The translations under genes were made by a program, and so were the position numbers. This document shows positions 26,338 through 34,754 of a stretch of 64,000 bases of DNA, piece by piece. Numbering within the stretch: position 1 is the stretch's first letter; each line of letters begins with the position of its first letter. A model generated the notes under the pieces. It saw only the letters and a program-made list of their open reading frames with translations. It was not told the DNA's origin and searched no databases. The stretch comes from an uncultured Roseobacter sp. (GTDB lineage: Bacteria; Pseudomonadota; Alphaproteobacteria; Rhodobacterales; Rhodobacteraceae), in NCBI RefSeq assembly GCF_947495275.1, contig NZ_CANLYL010000005.1:1-64000 (forward strand). Reading direction: 5' to 3'.

Positions 26338-27747
26338 ATGAAACTGTCGAATTCCACTGCCTTGGACATATCCACTGCCTTGTCTGAACGACAACTCAGC
26401 GCCGTTGAGCTAATGCAGGCGACGTTGCAACGCATTGATGCGGTCAATGGTGCCGTGAATGCGATTGTCTCCTTGAGGGAGCGGGACACGCTGCTCGCAG
26501 AGGCCGCCCAAGCCGACAATCAACCGCGCAAGGGCTGGCTGCATGGCATCCCGATTGCCATTAAGGATCTGGCAAATGCCGCCGGGTTGCCCACCTCGCA
26601 TGGTTCACCCATTTTTGCCGGCCAAATCGCTGCCGAAGATGATCTGCTAGTTGCGCGCATCCGGGCCGCCGGGGCCATTATCATCGGCAAGACCAATACA
26701 CCGGAATTTGGTTTGGGCAGCCATACATTCAACCCCGTTCATGGGCCAACACGAAACCCCTATGATACGACCCGGTCAGCGGGAGGATCATCCGGTGGTG
26801 CAGCGGTCGCTCTGGCCACGGGCATGCTGAGCATCGCCGACGGGTCTGACATGATGGGCTCCCTGCGCAATCCTGCCGGCTGGAACAACGTGTACGGCAT
26901 GCGCCCGACCTGGGGCGTTGTGCCCGGTCATCCCGCAGGCGAAGGGTTCTTTGAACAATTTGCAACCGAAGGGCCGATGGCGCGCACCCCGCGTGATCTG
27001 GCCGCACTATTGGATACCATGGCGGGGCCCGAGACGTCGGTCCCTCTGGCACGGCCTGTCGATCCTGCGTTGCCGGGTATCGCGACGCTGCCCTTCGTTC
27101 CGCGAATCGGTTGGCTGCGAGATTGGGACGGTGCGCTGCCAATGGCGTCCGGGGTTCTGGAACTGTGCGAGAAGGGGCTGGCTGAAATGCAGGCCCTGGG
27201 ATGGGCGGTTGAGATTGCTTCAGCACCGTTTTCCGCCGATGCGATGTGGCGCAGTTGGGTCGATCTGCGATCCTATTCCATCGCCATGAGGCGCCGTTCA
27301 GAATACGAAGACCCTGACAAATGCCCGTTGCTCAAACCGGCGATGATCTGGGAAATCGAACGTGGCAGGAAGCTGTCGGGGCGTGGTCTCTATGACGCGT
27401 TGGAGATCAGAAGCGATTGGTACCGCGCCGCGGCAGCTCTTTTCAGCAATATCGATGTTCTGGCTTTGCCCTCCGCCCAGCTCTGGCCCTTTGACGGGAA
27501 GCTCGAACATCCCAAGGAGATTTCCGCTGTGGCGATGGATACATATCATCGGTGGATGCAAGTGGTCGTGCCTGCAAGCCTGATTGGTCTGCCCGTGGTG
27601 AACGTGCCGCTGGGTTTCAGCGACGCCGGGCTGCCGATGGGTCTGCAATTGATCGGGAAACCCGGCAGCGATGCTTACTTGTTGCAAGTTGCACAAAAGT
27701 GGCATGAAGCGACGCAATGGCCGCAAGAAGCACCGGCTTTGGTGTAG
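26338..27747 (+). CDS. Amidase (amidase signature family)
   Basis: A 469-residue Ser-cisSer-Lys amidase. Lys76 lies in IAIKDLANA, the cis-serine in the glycine-serine block AGGSSGGAAVALA (about 148-160), and the nucleophile serine in DMMGSLRNPAG (Ser175). The rest follows the amidase pattern to the C-terminal GLPMGLQLIG. Subunit A of GatCAB is a relative, but no gatB or gatC is adjacent and several positions are more like catabolic amidases. The amide substrate is unknown. It follows prfB by 59 bases. Confidence 0.85.
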   Translation: MKLSNSTALDISTALSERQLSAVELMQATLQRIDAVNGAVNAIVSLRERDTLLAEAAQADNQPRKGWLHGIPIAIKDLANAAGLPTSHGSPIFAGQIAAEDDLLVARIRAAGAIIIGKTNTPEFGLGSHTFNPVHGPTRNPYDTTRSAGGSSGGAAVALATGMLSIADGSDMMGSLRNPAGWNNVYGMRPTWGVVPGHPAGEGFFEQFATEGPMARTPRDLAALLDTMAGPETSVPLARPVDPALPGIATLPFVPRIGWLRDWDGALPMASGVLELCEKGLAEMQALGWAVEIASAPFSADAMWRSWVDLRSYSIAMRRRSEYEDPDKCPLLKPAMIWEIERGRKLSGRGLYDALEIRSDWYRAAAALFSNIDVLALPSAQLWPFDGKLEHPKEISAVAMDTYHRWMQVVVPASLIGLPVVNVPLGFSDAGLPMGLQLIGKPGSDAYLLQVAQKWHEATQWPQEAPALV

Positions 27748-27777
27748 TTTGATCGTGTAAACGGAAGGGGGAGCACC

Positions 27778-28563
27778 ATGACGACGTCTGCAACTGGGGA
27801 AATTGTAATGGGCGCACCAGAACTGCGCGCTGCGGAATTCGCTGATTTGCGTCAGGCCCTTGTGCGCGGGGCCGCTGATTTCAAGGCAAGGCCGTTCTAC
27901 GGGCTGACTTTTGCGCTGTTCTACGTGCTGGCGGGTTGGTTCATGGCCGGCGTTACCTTTGTCACCGGGCATAGTTTCTGGCTGATCCTTGCCGCCATTG
28001 GCTTCCCCCTTCTCGGACCTTTTGCTGCGGTTGGTCTCTACGAGGTTTCCCGCAGGCTTGACGCCAATCTGGATATATCGGCTGGTGACGTGTTCGGGGT
28101 GATCTGGCACCAGAGGCTGCGGCAACTGCCATCGCTTTGCACGATGATGGTGGTCATCTTCCTTTTCTGGTTTTTCCTGGGCCACATGATATTTGCCTTG
28201 TTCCTTGGTCTGTCGACAATGACCAATATATCAAGCTCCTATGAGGTGTTCCTCACCTTGAATGGCGTGACGATGCTGGCCTTTGGCACGCTTGTGGGCG
28301 GCGCATTTGCCATGTTGATCTACGGCATGTCCGTCATTGGGCTGCCGATGCTGCTGGACCGAGAGGTTGATTTCATCACGGCGATGATCACCAGCATTGG
28401 CGCAGTTCGTAAATCACCCGTCGTCTTGTTGACCTGGGCCCTGATCATCGCGGCACTGAGTTTTGCTGCATTATTGCCCGTTTTTTTGGGTTTATTGATT
28501 GTTCTGCCGTGGTTGGGTCATGCGTCCTGGCATCTTTACAAGCTTCTGTTGAGTGATACCTAA
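27778..28563 (+). CDS. DUF2189 family integral membrane protein
   Basis: A 261-residue inner-membrane protein with about six hydrophobic segments (for example [56 protein letters not shown]). The pattern [15 protein letters not shown] after the second segment is characteristic of DUF2189, sometimes annotated as cytochrome c oxidase subunit I-like without evidence. Function is unknown. It follows the amidase gene by 30 bases and its stop overlaps the small convergent gene on the other strand by four bases. Confidence 0.8.
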   Translation: MTTSATGEIVMGAPELRAAEFADLRQALVRGAADFKARPFYGLTFALFYVLAGWFMAGVTFVTGHSFWLILAAIGFPLLGPFAAVGLYEVSRRLDANLDISAGDVFGVIWHQRLRQLPSLCTMMVVIFLFWFFLGHMIFALFLGLSTMTNISSSYEVFLTLNGVTMLAFGTLVGGAFAMLIYGMSVIGLPMLLDREVDFITAMITSIGAVRKSPVVLLTWALIIAALSFAALLPVFLGLLIVLPWLGHASWHLYKLLLSDT

Positions 28564-28778
28564 TCCGGCGTTTCCCGATTTAATTCAACAAGCTGCTCGC
28601 GCAACGTAAGTGCCGAAGATGCCCCCGCTTCTAACGCAAAGACATAAGCTTGTGTCAGGTAAAAACCCTTGGCGTCGATGTCTGCGGCAAGGGCGGCAGC
28701 TTCGGAGTAAAGAGCGATCAATGCCTGCCGGTCATCTGCGGCATGTGCCGCGAGCAGGCGGTCGTCGAGTGTGTTCAT
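28560..28778 (-). CDS. Small helical protein coupled to a Rieske oxygenase gene
   Basis: A 72-residue, alanine-rich, probably all-helical protein ([46 protein letters not shown]). Its ATG overlaps the stop of the Rieske oxygenase gene in an ATGA arrangement, so the two are very likely translated together. No known domain was recognised; the alternating helices resemble TPR-like small proteins. A helper or stability factor for the oxygenase is conceivable but unproven. Confidence 0.7.
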   Translation of the reverse strand: MNTLDDRLLAAHAADDRQALIALYSEAAALAADIDAKGFYLTQAYVFALEAGASSALTLREQLVELNRETPD

Positions 28779-29935
28779 TCAGCCGCTTGCGCGGTCGCGC
28801 GCCGGGCGTTCAGCCGTTCAGCGACCCAATCATGGAACAGATGGGTCGGCCCGTCCATCGCCGGAGAAAAGCGCCCGCCATCAAATGAGACCGCGTGGCG
28901 ACCACGTTGCATGCCTTCGACCACAAAGATGTCCTCGACGAAGACCTCTTTCCACTGGGTCGCATTTAGTTGGCGCAGGGTGTCATCGGTATCCGCCACC
29001 GGATAGAACAGATGTACGTGTTCGCGGGTCTTTTCGGGTCCGAGCGGCTCCAGAATGATGGCGAACGCATGATCGCGGTGCACGCCCAAGAGCACGTTGG
29101 GGAAGGCGGTGATATACTCTGCGGCAGTATCCCACTTGTCGCAAAGCCCGTCGAAATCCGGGAAGACCTGACCTTTGGGGCCGGTGATCTGGCGATAGAC
29201 AAGCGTACCCTGGCCTGAAAACAACCCTTTTTCTTCAATGTGATAATGATCTTCAAGACGGGAGTAGCTGTTAAGGCCGGGATGCACCCAGGGCAAATGG
29301 TAGCTCTCGCAATAGTTTTCGACCGCGAGTTTCCAGTTGCACGCTACGTCCAGCGTGAACGTACTGTCGCCGCCGCCATGGAACAGCGGTTTGTCAAATT
29401 CCGCCCAACGTTCCAGCAGTTTGGCATTGGCATCTTCGAACCTGGGCGCATCGCCTGACACATTGATCCAGACAACGCCCATCCAGATATGACTGCGGAC
29501 CTCGACTAACCCCAGCAATGCGCGGTCAATACCATCATGTTTGTTCTGGCCTGGCCCCCCCACATGCGGCGTGCTGACAAGCTTGCCATCCGTCGCGTAA
29601 CACCAGCTGTGGTAGGGGCAGCGTATGGCGCCTTCGATCTTGCGTGGCTGATCCACAAGGATCATCCCACGATGTCGGCAAATATTCTGGAAGACGCGCA
29701 CGGTGTTTTGACGGTCCCGGATCAGCAACAGGGGCATGCCGAGAAAACTCAGGGGGATGGCGTCACCGATCTCCGCAACATCCGCAGTCACTGCAAGCCC
29801 GGCCCAGCCATCAAAGAGCAATGCGTGTTTTTCTTCTTCAAAGACGGCAGGATCGGTGTAATGCGCGTTCGGCAGGCCGCGTGCCTCTGTGATCGGGCGA
29901 CGGACATTTGACAGATCTGTAGGTGCGCTGACCAT
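28775..29935 (-). CDS. Aromatic ring-hydroxylating dioxygenase, alpha subunit (Rieske)
   Basis: A Rieske non-haem iron oxygenase of 386 residues. The [2Fe-2S] ligands are Cys86, His88 (CRHRG), Cys106 and His109 (CPYHSWC). The mononuclear iron site begins at ENYCESYHLPWVHP (two histidines, about 211-224). The SRPBCC-type catalytic domain fills the C-terminal part. Relatives include carnitine and choline/betaine demethylating oxygenases as well as true ring hydroxylases, so the substrate is open. No beta subunit is seen and no reductase gene lies next to it. An XRE-type regulator gene lies upstream. Confidence 0.88.
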   Translation of the reverse strand: MVSAPTDLSNVRRPITEARGLPNAHYTDPAVFEEEKHALLFDGWAGLAVTADVAEIGDAIPLSFLGMPLLLIRDRQNTVRVFQNICRHRGMILVDQPRKIEGAIRCPYHSWCYATDGKLVSTPHVGGPGQNKHDGIDRALLGLVEVRSHIWMGVVWINVSGDAPRFEDANAKLLERWAEFDKPLFHGGGDSTFTLDVACNWKLAVENYCESYHLPWVHPGLNSYSRLEDHYHIEEKGLFSGQGTLVYRQITGPKGQVFPDFDGLCDKWDTAAEYITAFPNVLLGVHRDHAFAIILEPLGPEKTREHVHLFYPVADTDDTLRQLNATQWKEVFVEDIFVVEGMQRGRHAVSFDGGRFSPAMDGPTHLFHDWVAERLNARRATAQAAE

Positions 29936-30045
29936 GGCAACTCTCCTGCGGTGCTATGCACAAATCATAAGAGGAGCGGGCAAAGCTGCATTTCTCAAAG
30001 CGACCCGAGTTTGCTTGGGGCGACACGGCATCAATTGTTGTGCGT

Positions 30046-30843
30046 TCAGCGAAAAGGATCGTTTGGTTGCAACAATCTTTGATGGAATGGCATCAGATCG
30101 GCGAATTCACAGAACCCCGCCTGACGTGCAAAGGGTAGAACCTTTGAAATTGCTGGCCCGAGAAATTCGTAAACCATTCTGGTCATGCGTGTACTGGATG
30201 AGGTTTCCCTGACCGTCCGGGCAACGTACCCGACCCAGAAATTGTTCTGAAACGATGTCACGCGGCTGAGATAGTTAAAAGACGCGGTCATGCCGTTGCG
30301 CCGGGCGACAGTTGCTGCCACGCCATCTTCGATCCGCATGACGAAACCGCGGTATTCGCGCGCGGGACCGCCGGTTGGAATTCCTTGCATGGCCATAGCG
30401 GTTTTCGGCTCGAAGCCCCGCAAATAGGTATTTTCGCCCTCGCGTTTGATCATTACGACACCGCGGACAAACTGGTCATCCCGCACGAAGCTGCGACGTG
30501 CGAACTGGTAGAAACCGCTGGGTAGATTTTCTTCCGGGACTGTTTGTATTGCGGTGCCCATGAAATCACGAAGATAGGCACTCGATATGGGTCCTGATTC
30601 GCGACTGACCTGTCCCACGGGTTCCAGCAGTATCCGGGCGTCGACGCCGAAAAAGTCACATATGCGGGCAAGCACGTCGGGGCGCGGGAAGCTTTCGCCG
30701 CTCAAATAACGATTGAACTGAGTGCGATTGATCCGCAGGTCCCGTGACAGCGCGGAAATTGAGGGGTGATCGGCAGCTAGCGTACGCAGGTTCGATCCAA
30801 ACATATTGCGCAGCTGCGCAGGTGTTCTTGCGGAGAAAGGCAT
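30046..30843 (-). CDS. XRE-family transcriptional regulator with C-terminal sensory region
   Basis: A 265-residue protein with an N-terminal helix-turn-helix (about 12-68: ISALSRDLRINRTQFNRYLSGESFPRPDVLARICDFFGVDARIL). The C-terminal part of about 170 residues contains no domain I can name. It lies 110 bases upstream of the Rieske oxygenase gene in the same direction and probably regulates it. An N-terminal alternative start is not obvious. Confidence 0.82.
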   Translation of the reverse strand: MPFSARTPAQLRNMFGSNLRTLAADHPSISALSRDLRINRTQFNRYLSGESFPRPDVLARICDFFGVDARILLEPVGQVSRESGPISSAYLRDFMGTAIQTVPEENLPSGFYQFARRSFVRDDQFVRGVVMIKREGENTYLRGFEPKTAMAMQGIPTGGPAREYRGFVMRIEDGVAATVARRNGMTASFNYLSRVTSFQNNFWVGYVARTVRETSSSTRMTRMVYEFLGPAISKVLPFARQAGFCEFADLMPFHQRLLQPNDPFR

Positions 30844-31079
30844 GTTGATCCTCGTGCCTAGTCGCTGCCATACAGCATTACGTGCTATGCTGCTTTTGCG
30901 CCAATGGTTTAACCTTCAATCACCTATTTGATGCTAAATAGCGTCAACTGTAGATCGTATTTGTGTCAACATTAGAGGAGGGCGACACAAATTCCAAGCG
31001 TACGGTGCTGATTTTATCATGTGCCGTTCTGTTAACTTCTTGGTACCTTCAGGTTGCAGGCTAAAGATTGGATTGAACT

Positions 31080-31424
31080 ATGATTGGCGTTGTTCTTTGG
31101 AGCGACGCATCGGATCGCAAAGCGGTCATTTGGTGCGAAGATCAAGGTGATTTGGCGTTTTTGAACTCGGCGGGGGAGACACTGCACTCGGGGGCGTTTT
31201 TTGACGCTGGAGATGTGGTTCAGTTTGACATGGAAGTGCGCGCTTCGATGCGCCGGGCCCATAACCCGAGGCTGGTTCTGGAGCGTGCAGGCGCGGAATT
31301 GCCAGACGCACTGCTTCGGGGGGCGAGCGAGGAAAGCGCGCATCCACAGACCGCACAGATCATCCAGTTTTGCCCTCGGGAAAGAAGCGGCGGCCCCGAA
31401 TTCCCGAGAGTTCACGAAGCGTAA
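31080..31424 (+). CDS. Small hypothetical protein, possibly OB-fold (cold-shock-like)
   Basis: A 114-residue protein. The N-terminal 65 residues (GVVLWSDASDRKAVIWCEDQGDLAFL ... FDAGDVVQFDM) recall the beta-strand pattern of cold-shock OB folds, with an aromatic-poor RNA-binding face and a disordered basic tail. The resemblance is weak and no cold-shock box is present. It is convergent with ilvN and divergent from the XRE regulator across a 236-base AT-rich gap. No ribosome site is obvious, so the start is less certain. Confidence 0.6.
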   Translation: MIGVVLWSDASDRKAVIWCEDQGDLAFLNSAGETLHSGAFFDAGDVVQFDMEVRASMRRAHNPRLVLERAGAELPDALLRGASEESAHPQTAQIIQFCPRERSGGPEFPRVHEA

Positions 31425-31427
31425 CGG

Positions 31428-31988
31428 TTATTCGCCGCGTGACAACGCCGCGACTCCCGTACGCGCGACATCTGTCAGACCAAGCGGTCGCATCAGTTCG
31501 GCAAAGGCGTCGATCTTGTCAGGCGCACCGGTAATTTCAAAAATGAAACTTTCCAGCGTACTGTCGACCACACTGGCGCGAAAGATATCTGCAAGCCTCA
31601 AGGCTTCGACCCGCTTTTCGCCTGTGCCAGAGACCTTGAACATGGCCAATTCCCGCTCGACGCTTGCACCTTCAACAGTCAGGTCGTGCACATCGTGAAC
31701 GGAGACGATCCGGCCAAGCTGCGCCTTGATCTGCTCAATGACCTGAGGTGTGCCGGATGTCACGATGGTGATGCGGCTGAGATGTCCGGTGTGATCCACT
31801 TCCGCGACGGTCAGGCTGTCGATGTTGTACCCGCGCCCGGAAAAGAGCCCGATGACACGGGCCAGAACGCCCGGCTCATTCTCGACCAGTACCGCCAAGG
31901 TATGGCGTTCCACCACATCCGAAAAAGTGGGCCGCAGATTATATGCGGAATGGCTGGTGGCGCCTTTTTTGATTTTTAGGGGGGACAT
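31428..31988 (-). CDS. ilvN: Acetolactate synthase small (regulatory) subunit
   Basis: Regulatory subunit of acetohydroxyacid synthase that mediates feedback inhibition by valine. The 186 residues have the ACT domain at about 27-100 (HTLAVLVENEPGVLARVIGLFSGRGYNIDSLTVAEVD) and the ALS_ss C-terminal domain (VEALRLADIFRASVVDSTLESFIFEITG). It is the last gene of the ilvB - lipoprotein - ilvN operon. An extra lipoprotein gene separates it from its catalytic partner. Confidence 0.95.
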   Translation of the reverse strand: MSPLKIKKGATSHSAYNLRPTFSDVVERHTLAVLVENEPGVLARVIGLFSGRGYNIDSLTVAEVDHTGHLSRITIVTSGTPQVIEQIKAQLGRIVSVHDVHDLTVEGASVERELAMFKVSGTGEKRVEALRLADIFRASVVDSTLESFIFEITGAPDKIDAFAELMRPLGLTDVARTGVAALSRGE

Positions 31989-32018
31989 CTCACCGCTCCT
32001 GAAGTGAAGGTTGGTTTT

Positions 32019-32678
32019 CTACTGATAAACACCGAAAAGTTCGCATTCGAAATAGCCTTTTCTTTCAAGGAAATACGCAACAGATATGTTTTCTGCTTGA
32101 TATTCCCTTACGTTGTTTTCGCATTGGACAATCGCATCCTTTACGGCATCTTGAATATTGTCGTAATTGAAAGAAGTCCCAACCCGGCCTGAGACGTTGG
32201 TGGAAATAGCTATAAAGTTGCCTGACTGAGTTTTCTCGACTGCATCTTTCACGATGCCCGTGACGGCTTGAGGCAGAGAATGGCGATTGGCAACCTCTTC
32301 AGGGACCAGCGTTGCGTATAGAACACATCTCTTGCCATGCATTCCGTCGCAAAACGCACTGGTTGTTTTTTTTGCATCGTCTTCGGAGATCATTCCAAAA
32401 TTGGAGGTCCAGCCGCTGCCTCCCGGCGTCACATAAAATGCGGCAAAACCATCATCCAGTCTAGAACGAAACTCTTCAAATCCCTTTCTTTGAGGCGCGG
32501 CCAGTTTTTTGTTGGAGTGAACGACGAGCTTTGATCGACCGACAATGTTAAGTTGCGACTTATCAAAAATCTCGTTTGGCACCTCTGTAGAAAATGTAGC
32601 GATGTCATTCACAGAGCTTTCATTACACCCAACGGCGGCGGACATTAGAAGCAAGAGCCCTATTCTAGCACACATCAC
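32019..32678 (-). CDS. Hypothetical lipoprotein inserted between ilvB and ilvN
   Basis: A 219-residue protein with a lipoprotein signal (MMCARIGLLLLMSAAVGC; lipidated Cys near 18). No domain was recognised in the mature part. Its ATG overlaps the ilvB stop by four bases, so it is translationally coupled within the branched-chain operon, yet its base composition is low: 22 and 24 G+C in the 60-base blocks 32041-32100 and 32101-32160, against 38 in a block of ilvB. This suggests acquisition from elsewhere or relaxed selection. A link to amino acid synthesis is not apparent. Confidence 0.75.
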   Translation of the reverse strand: MMCARIGLLLLMSAAVGCNESSVNDIATFSTEVPNEIFDKSQLNIVGRSKLVVHSNKKLAAPQRKGFEEFRSRLDDGFAAFYVTPGGSGWTSNFGMISEDDAKKTTSAFCDGMHGKRCVLYATLVPEEVANRHSLPQAVTGIVKDAVEKTQSGNFIAISTNVSGRVGTSFNYDNIQDAVKDAIVQCENNVREYQAENISVAYFLERKGYFECELFGVYQ

Positions 32679-34426
32679 ACCAACACACTCCCCTTGCTGT
32701 CGATCACACCCTGAGTGCTGGCTTCGCCCAGCAGCATTTCGTTGTGTGCTTTACCCGACGGGATCATCGGGAAGCAGTTTTCGTGTTTCTCGACTAGACA
32801 GTCGAAGATGACCGGGCCGTCGTGGGTGATCATCTCCATGATTGCGTCATCGAGATCGTCCGGGTCGGAACACAAAATCCCCTTGGCCCCAAAGGCATCC
32901 GCCAGTTTCACGAAATCGGGCAGGGCTTCGGACCAGCTTTGTGAATAGCGCTCGCCATGCAGCAGTTCCTGCCACTGACGCACCATGCCGAGACGTTCGT
33001 TGTTGAGGATGAACTGTTTCACGGGAAGCCGATATTGAACGGCCGTGCCCATCTCCTGCATGTTCATCAGCCAGCTGGCCTCACCCGCCACATTGATGAC
33101 CAAGGCGTCGGGATGCGCCATCTGCACGCCGATCGAGGCCGGAAAACCATAACCCATTGTGCCCAGGCCCCCGGAGGTCATCCAGCGATTGGGGTCTTCA
33201 AACCCGAGATATTGCGCGGCCCACATCTGGTGCTGACCCACTTCGGTACAGATGTAGCGGTCGTATTTCTTGGTCAATTCTTCAAGGCGCACCAATGCGT
33301 GCTGCGGCTTGATGATCTTGCCCTTCTGCGTGAACTTCAGGCAATCGACCTTTTTCCATTCCTCGATCTGCGCCCACCATTTGGTCAGCGCTTCGGAATT
33401 GGTCTGGCGCCCGCGTGATTTCCAGACTTTGAGAATGTCTTCAAGCACATGGCCAACGTCGCCCACAATCGGGATGTCCGTCTTGATGACCTTGTTGATC
33501 GAGGAGGGGTCAATGTCGATATGCGCCTTGGTCGATTTCGGGCTGAAGGCGTCGATGCGCCCGGTGATCCGGTCATCAAACCGCGCGCCGATGTTGATCA
33601 GCAGGTCGCAATCATGCATCGCCATATTTGCCTGATAAAGCCCGTGCATGCCCAGCATGCCCAGCCAGTTTTCACCCGACGCAGGATAACAGCCCAGCCC
33701 CATCAGCGTGGAGGTGATCGGAAATCCGGTGGATTTAACAAGCTCGCGCAGCAACTGGCTGGCCGCCGGGCCGGAATTGATGACACCGCCGCCCGTATAG
33801 AAAACCGGTTTCTTGGCCTTTTCGATCGCGGCAACAAGTTCGGTGATCTCCTCCATGTCGCCTTTGACCTTCGGCTGGTAATGCGACACGGAAGGTTTCG
33901 GCGGCGTATAGGTGCCGGTGGCAAACTGAACGTCCTTGGGAATGTCGACCAGCACCGGACCGGGACGGCCATGCGTGGCGACATGGAACGCCTCGTGCAG
34001 AACGCCGGAAAGCGCGTCGGTTTCTTTCACCAACCAATTGTGTTTCGTGCAAGGCCGGGTAATGCCGACCGTATCTGCCTCCTGAAAGGCATCCGAGCCG
34101 ATCATGAAGGTCGGCACCTGACCGGTCAGAACGATAATCGGGATCGAATCCATCAACGCGTCCGTCAGGCCGGTAACCGCATTTGTCGCGCCTGGGCCGG
34201 ATGTAACGAGAACGACGCCGGGTTTGCCGGTTGCACGGGCGTAACCTTCGGCGGCATGCACAGCACCCTGTTCATGACGCACCAGAATATGCCGGATGGC
34301 ATTCTGTTGAAAAACCTCGTCGTAAATCGGTAGTACGGCGCCACCGGGGTAGCCAAAGACGGTGTCCACACCCTGATCAATCAAGGCTTGGACAATCATT
34401 TTTGCACCGGACATTTGCCGTGTCAT
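32675..34426 (-). CDS. ilvB: Acetolactate synthase large (catalytic) subunit
   Basis: Thiamine-diphosphate and FAD enzyme making 2-acetolactate and 2-aceto-2-hydroxybutyrate for valine, leucine and isoleucine. The 583 residues show the N-terminal Pyr domain (VFGYPGGAVLPIYDE with the catalytic Glu near 50, RHEQGAVHAAEGYARATG, VTSGPGATNAVTGL), the central FAD-linked domain, and the TPP domain (GLGTMGYGFPASIGVQMA, ending GMVRQWQ). A GGAG site precedes the ATG. Expression is likely controlled by the attenuator described upstream. Confidence 0.96.
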   Translation of the reverse strand: MTRQMSGAKMIVQALIDQGVDTVFGYPGGAVLPIYDEVFQQNAIRHILVRHEQGAVHAAEGYARATGKPGVVLVTSGPGATNAVTGLTDALMDSIPIIVLTGQVPTFMIGSDAFQEADTVGITRPCTKHNWLVKETDALSGVLHEAFHVATHGRPGPVLVDIPKDVQFATGTYTPPKPSVSHYQPKVKGDMEEITELVAAIEKAKKPVFYTGGGVINSGPAASQLLRELVKSTGFPITSTLMGLGCYPASGENWLGMLGMHGLYQANMAMHDCDLLINIGARFDDRITGRIDAFSPKSTKAHIDIDPSSINKVIKTDIPIVGDVGHVLEDILKVWKSRGRQTNSEALTKWWAQIEEWKKVDCLKFTQKGKIIKPQHALVRLEELTKKYDRYICTEVGQHQMWAAQYLGFEDPNRWMTSGGLGTMGYGFPASIGVQMAHPDALVINVAGEASWLMNMQEMGTAVQYRLPVKQFILNNERLGMVRQWQELLHGERYSQSWSEALPDFVKLADAFGAKGILCSDPDDLDDAIMEMITHDGPVIFDCLVEKHENCFPMIPSGKAHNEMLLGEASTQGVIDSKGSVLV

Positions 34427-34478
34427 ATCGTTTTACTCCGTATCGGCCGTGTGTTGGCCTGTTCCAACGTTAGCGCAT

Positions 34479-34505
34479 AAAAAAGCCCCCGTTCTTGGCG
34501 GGGGC
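34479..34505 (-). terminator. Attenuator terminator of the ilv operon
   Basis: On the minus strand, GCCCCCG - CCAAGAA loop - CGGGGGC is followed by TTTTTT. It lies between the leader peptide and ilvB. Its 5' arm shares two bases with the antiterminator stem, so the two structures compete. Confidence 0.85.
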
Positions 34506-34546
34506 GCATGGGTCAGACTATGGTCTACCGTTACCGGCCCATGCGC
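34504..34546 (-). promoter_or_regulatory. Antiterminator stem of the ilv attenuator
   Basis: On the minus strand GCGCATGGG (34538-34546) pairs perfectly with CCCATGCGC (34504-34512). The 5' arm covers the end of the leader peptide codons (Arg-Met-Gly), so a ribosome reading to the stop codon blocks it, while one stalled at the Val/Ile codons leaves it free. The 3' arm overlaps the terminator arm. Confidence 0.75.
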
Positions 34547-34578
34547 GTATTTCCTACGATGACGACTAGAGATGTCAT
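34531..34578 (-). CDS. Leader peptide of the ilv operon attenuator
   Basis: A 15-residue peptide, MTSLVVIVGNTRMGR, with five branched-chain residues in a row (Leu-Val-Val-Ile-Val). AAGGAG precedes the ATG by ten bases. It sits between a good promoter and the attenuator terminator, exactly the arrangement of ilvB/ivbL-type leaders, in which ribosome stalling on Val/Ile/Leu codons favours readthrough. It is too short for standard gene finders. Confidence 0.85.
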   Translation of the reverse strand: MTSLVVIVGNTRMGR

Positions 34579-34606
34579 TGCCGTGAGGCTCCTTGATGCT
34601 GGCGGG

Positions 34607-34635
34607 ACATTATGACTGTGACTCTGGGGCGTCAA
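34607..34635 (-). promoter_or_regulatory. Promoter of the ilv operon
   Basis: On the minus strand TTGACG (34630-34635) and TAATGT (34607-34612) have a 17-base spacer. Transcription would begin near 34600, about 22 bases before the leader ATG. Confidence 0.7.
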
Positions 34636-34754
34636 GCACCAAAGACGCAAAATTTATGTCGCTGAATGAAGTTTTTTGGTTCTTTCATTGCGCGACGTGG
34701 GTGATTTGCGACATTTTGCGAAACCGCGTGATGATTTCTATGCCGATTCCGGGT

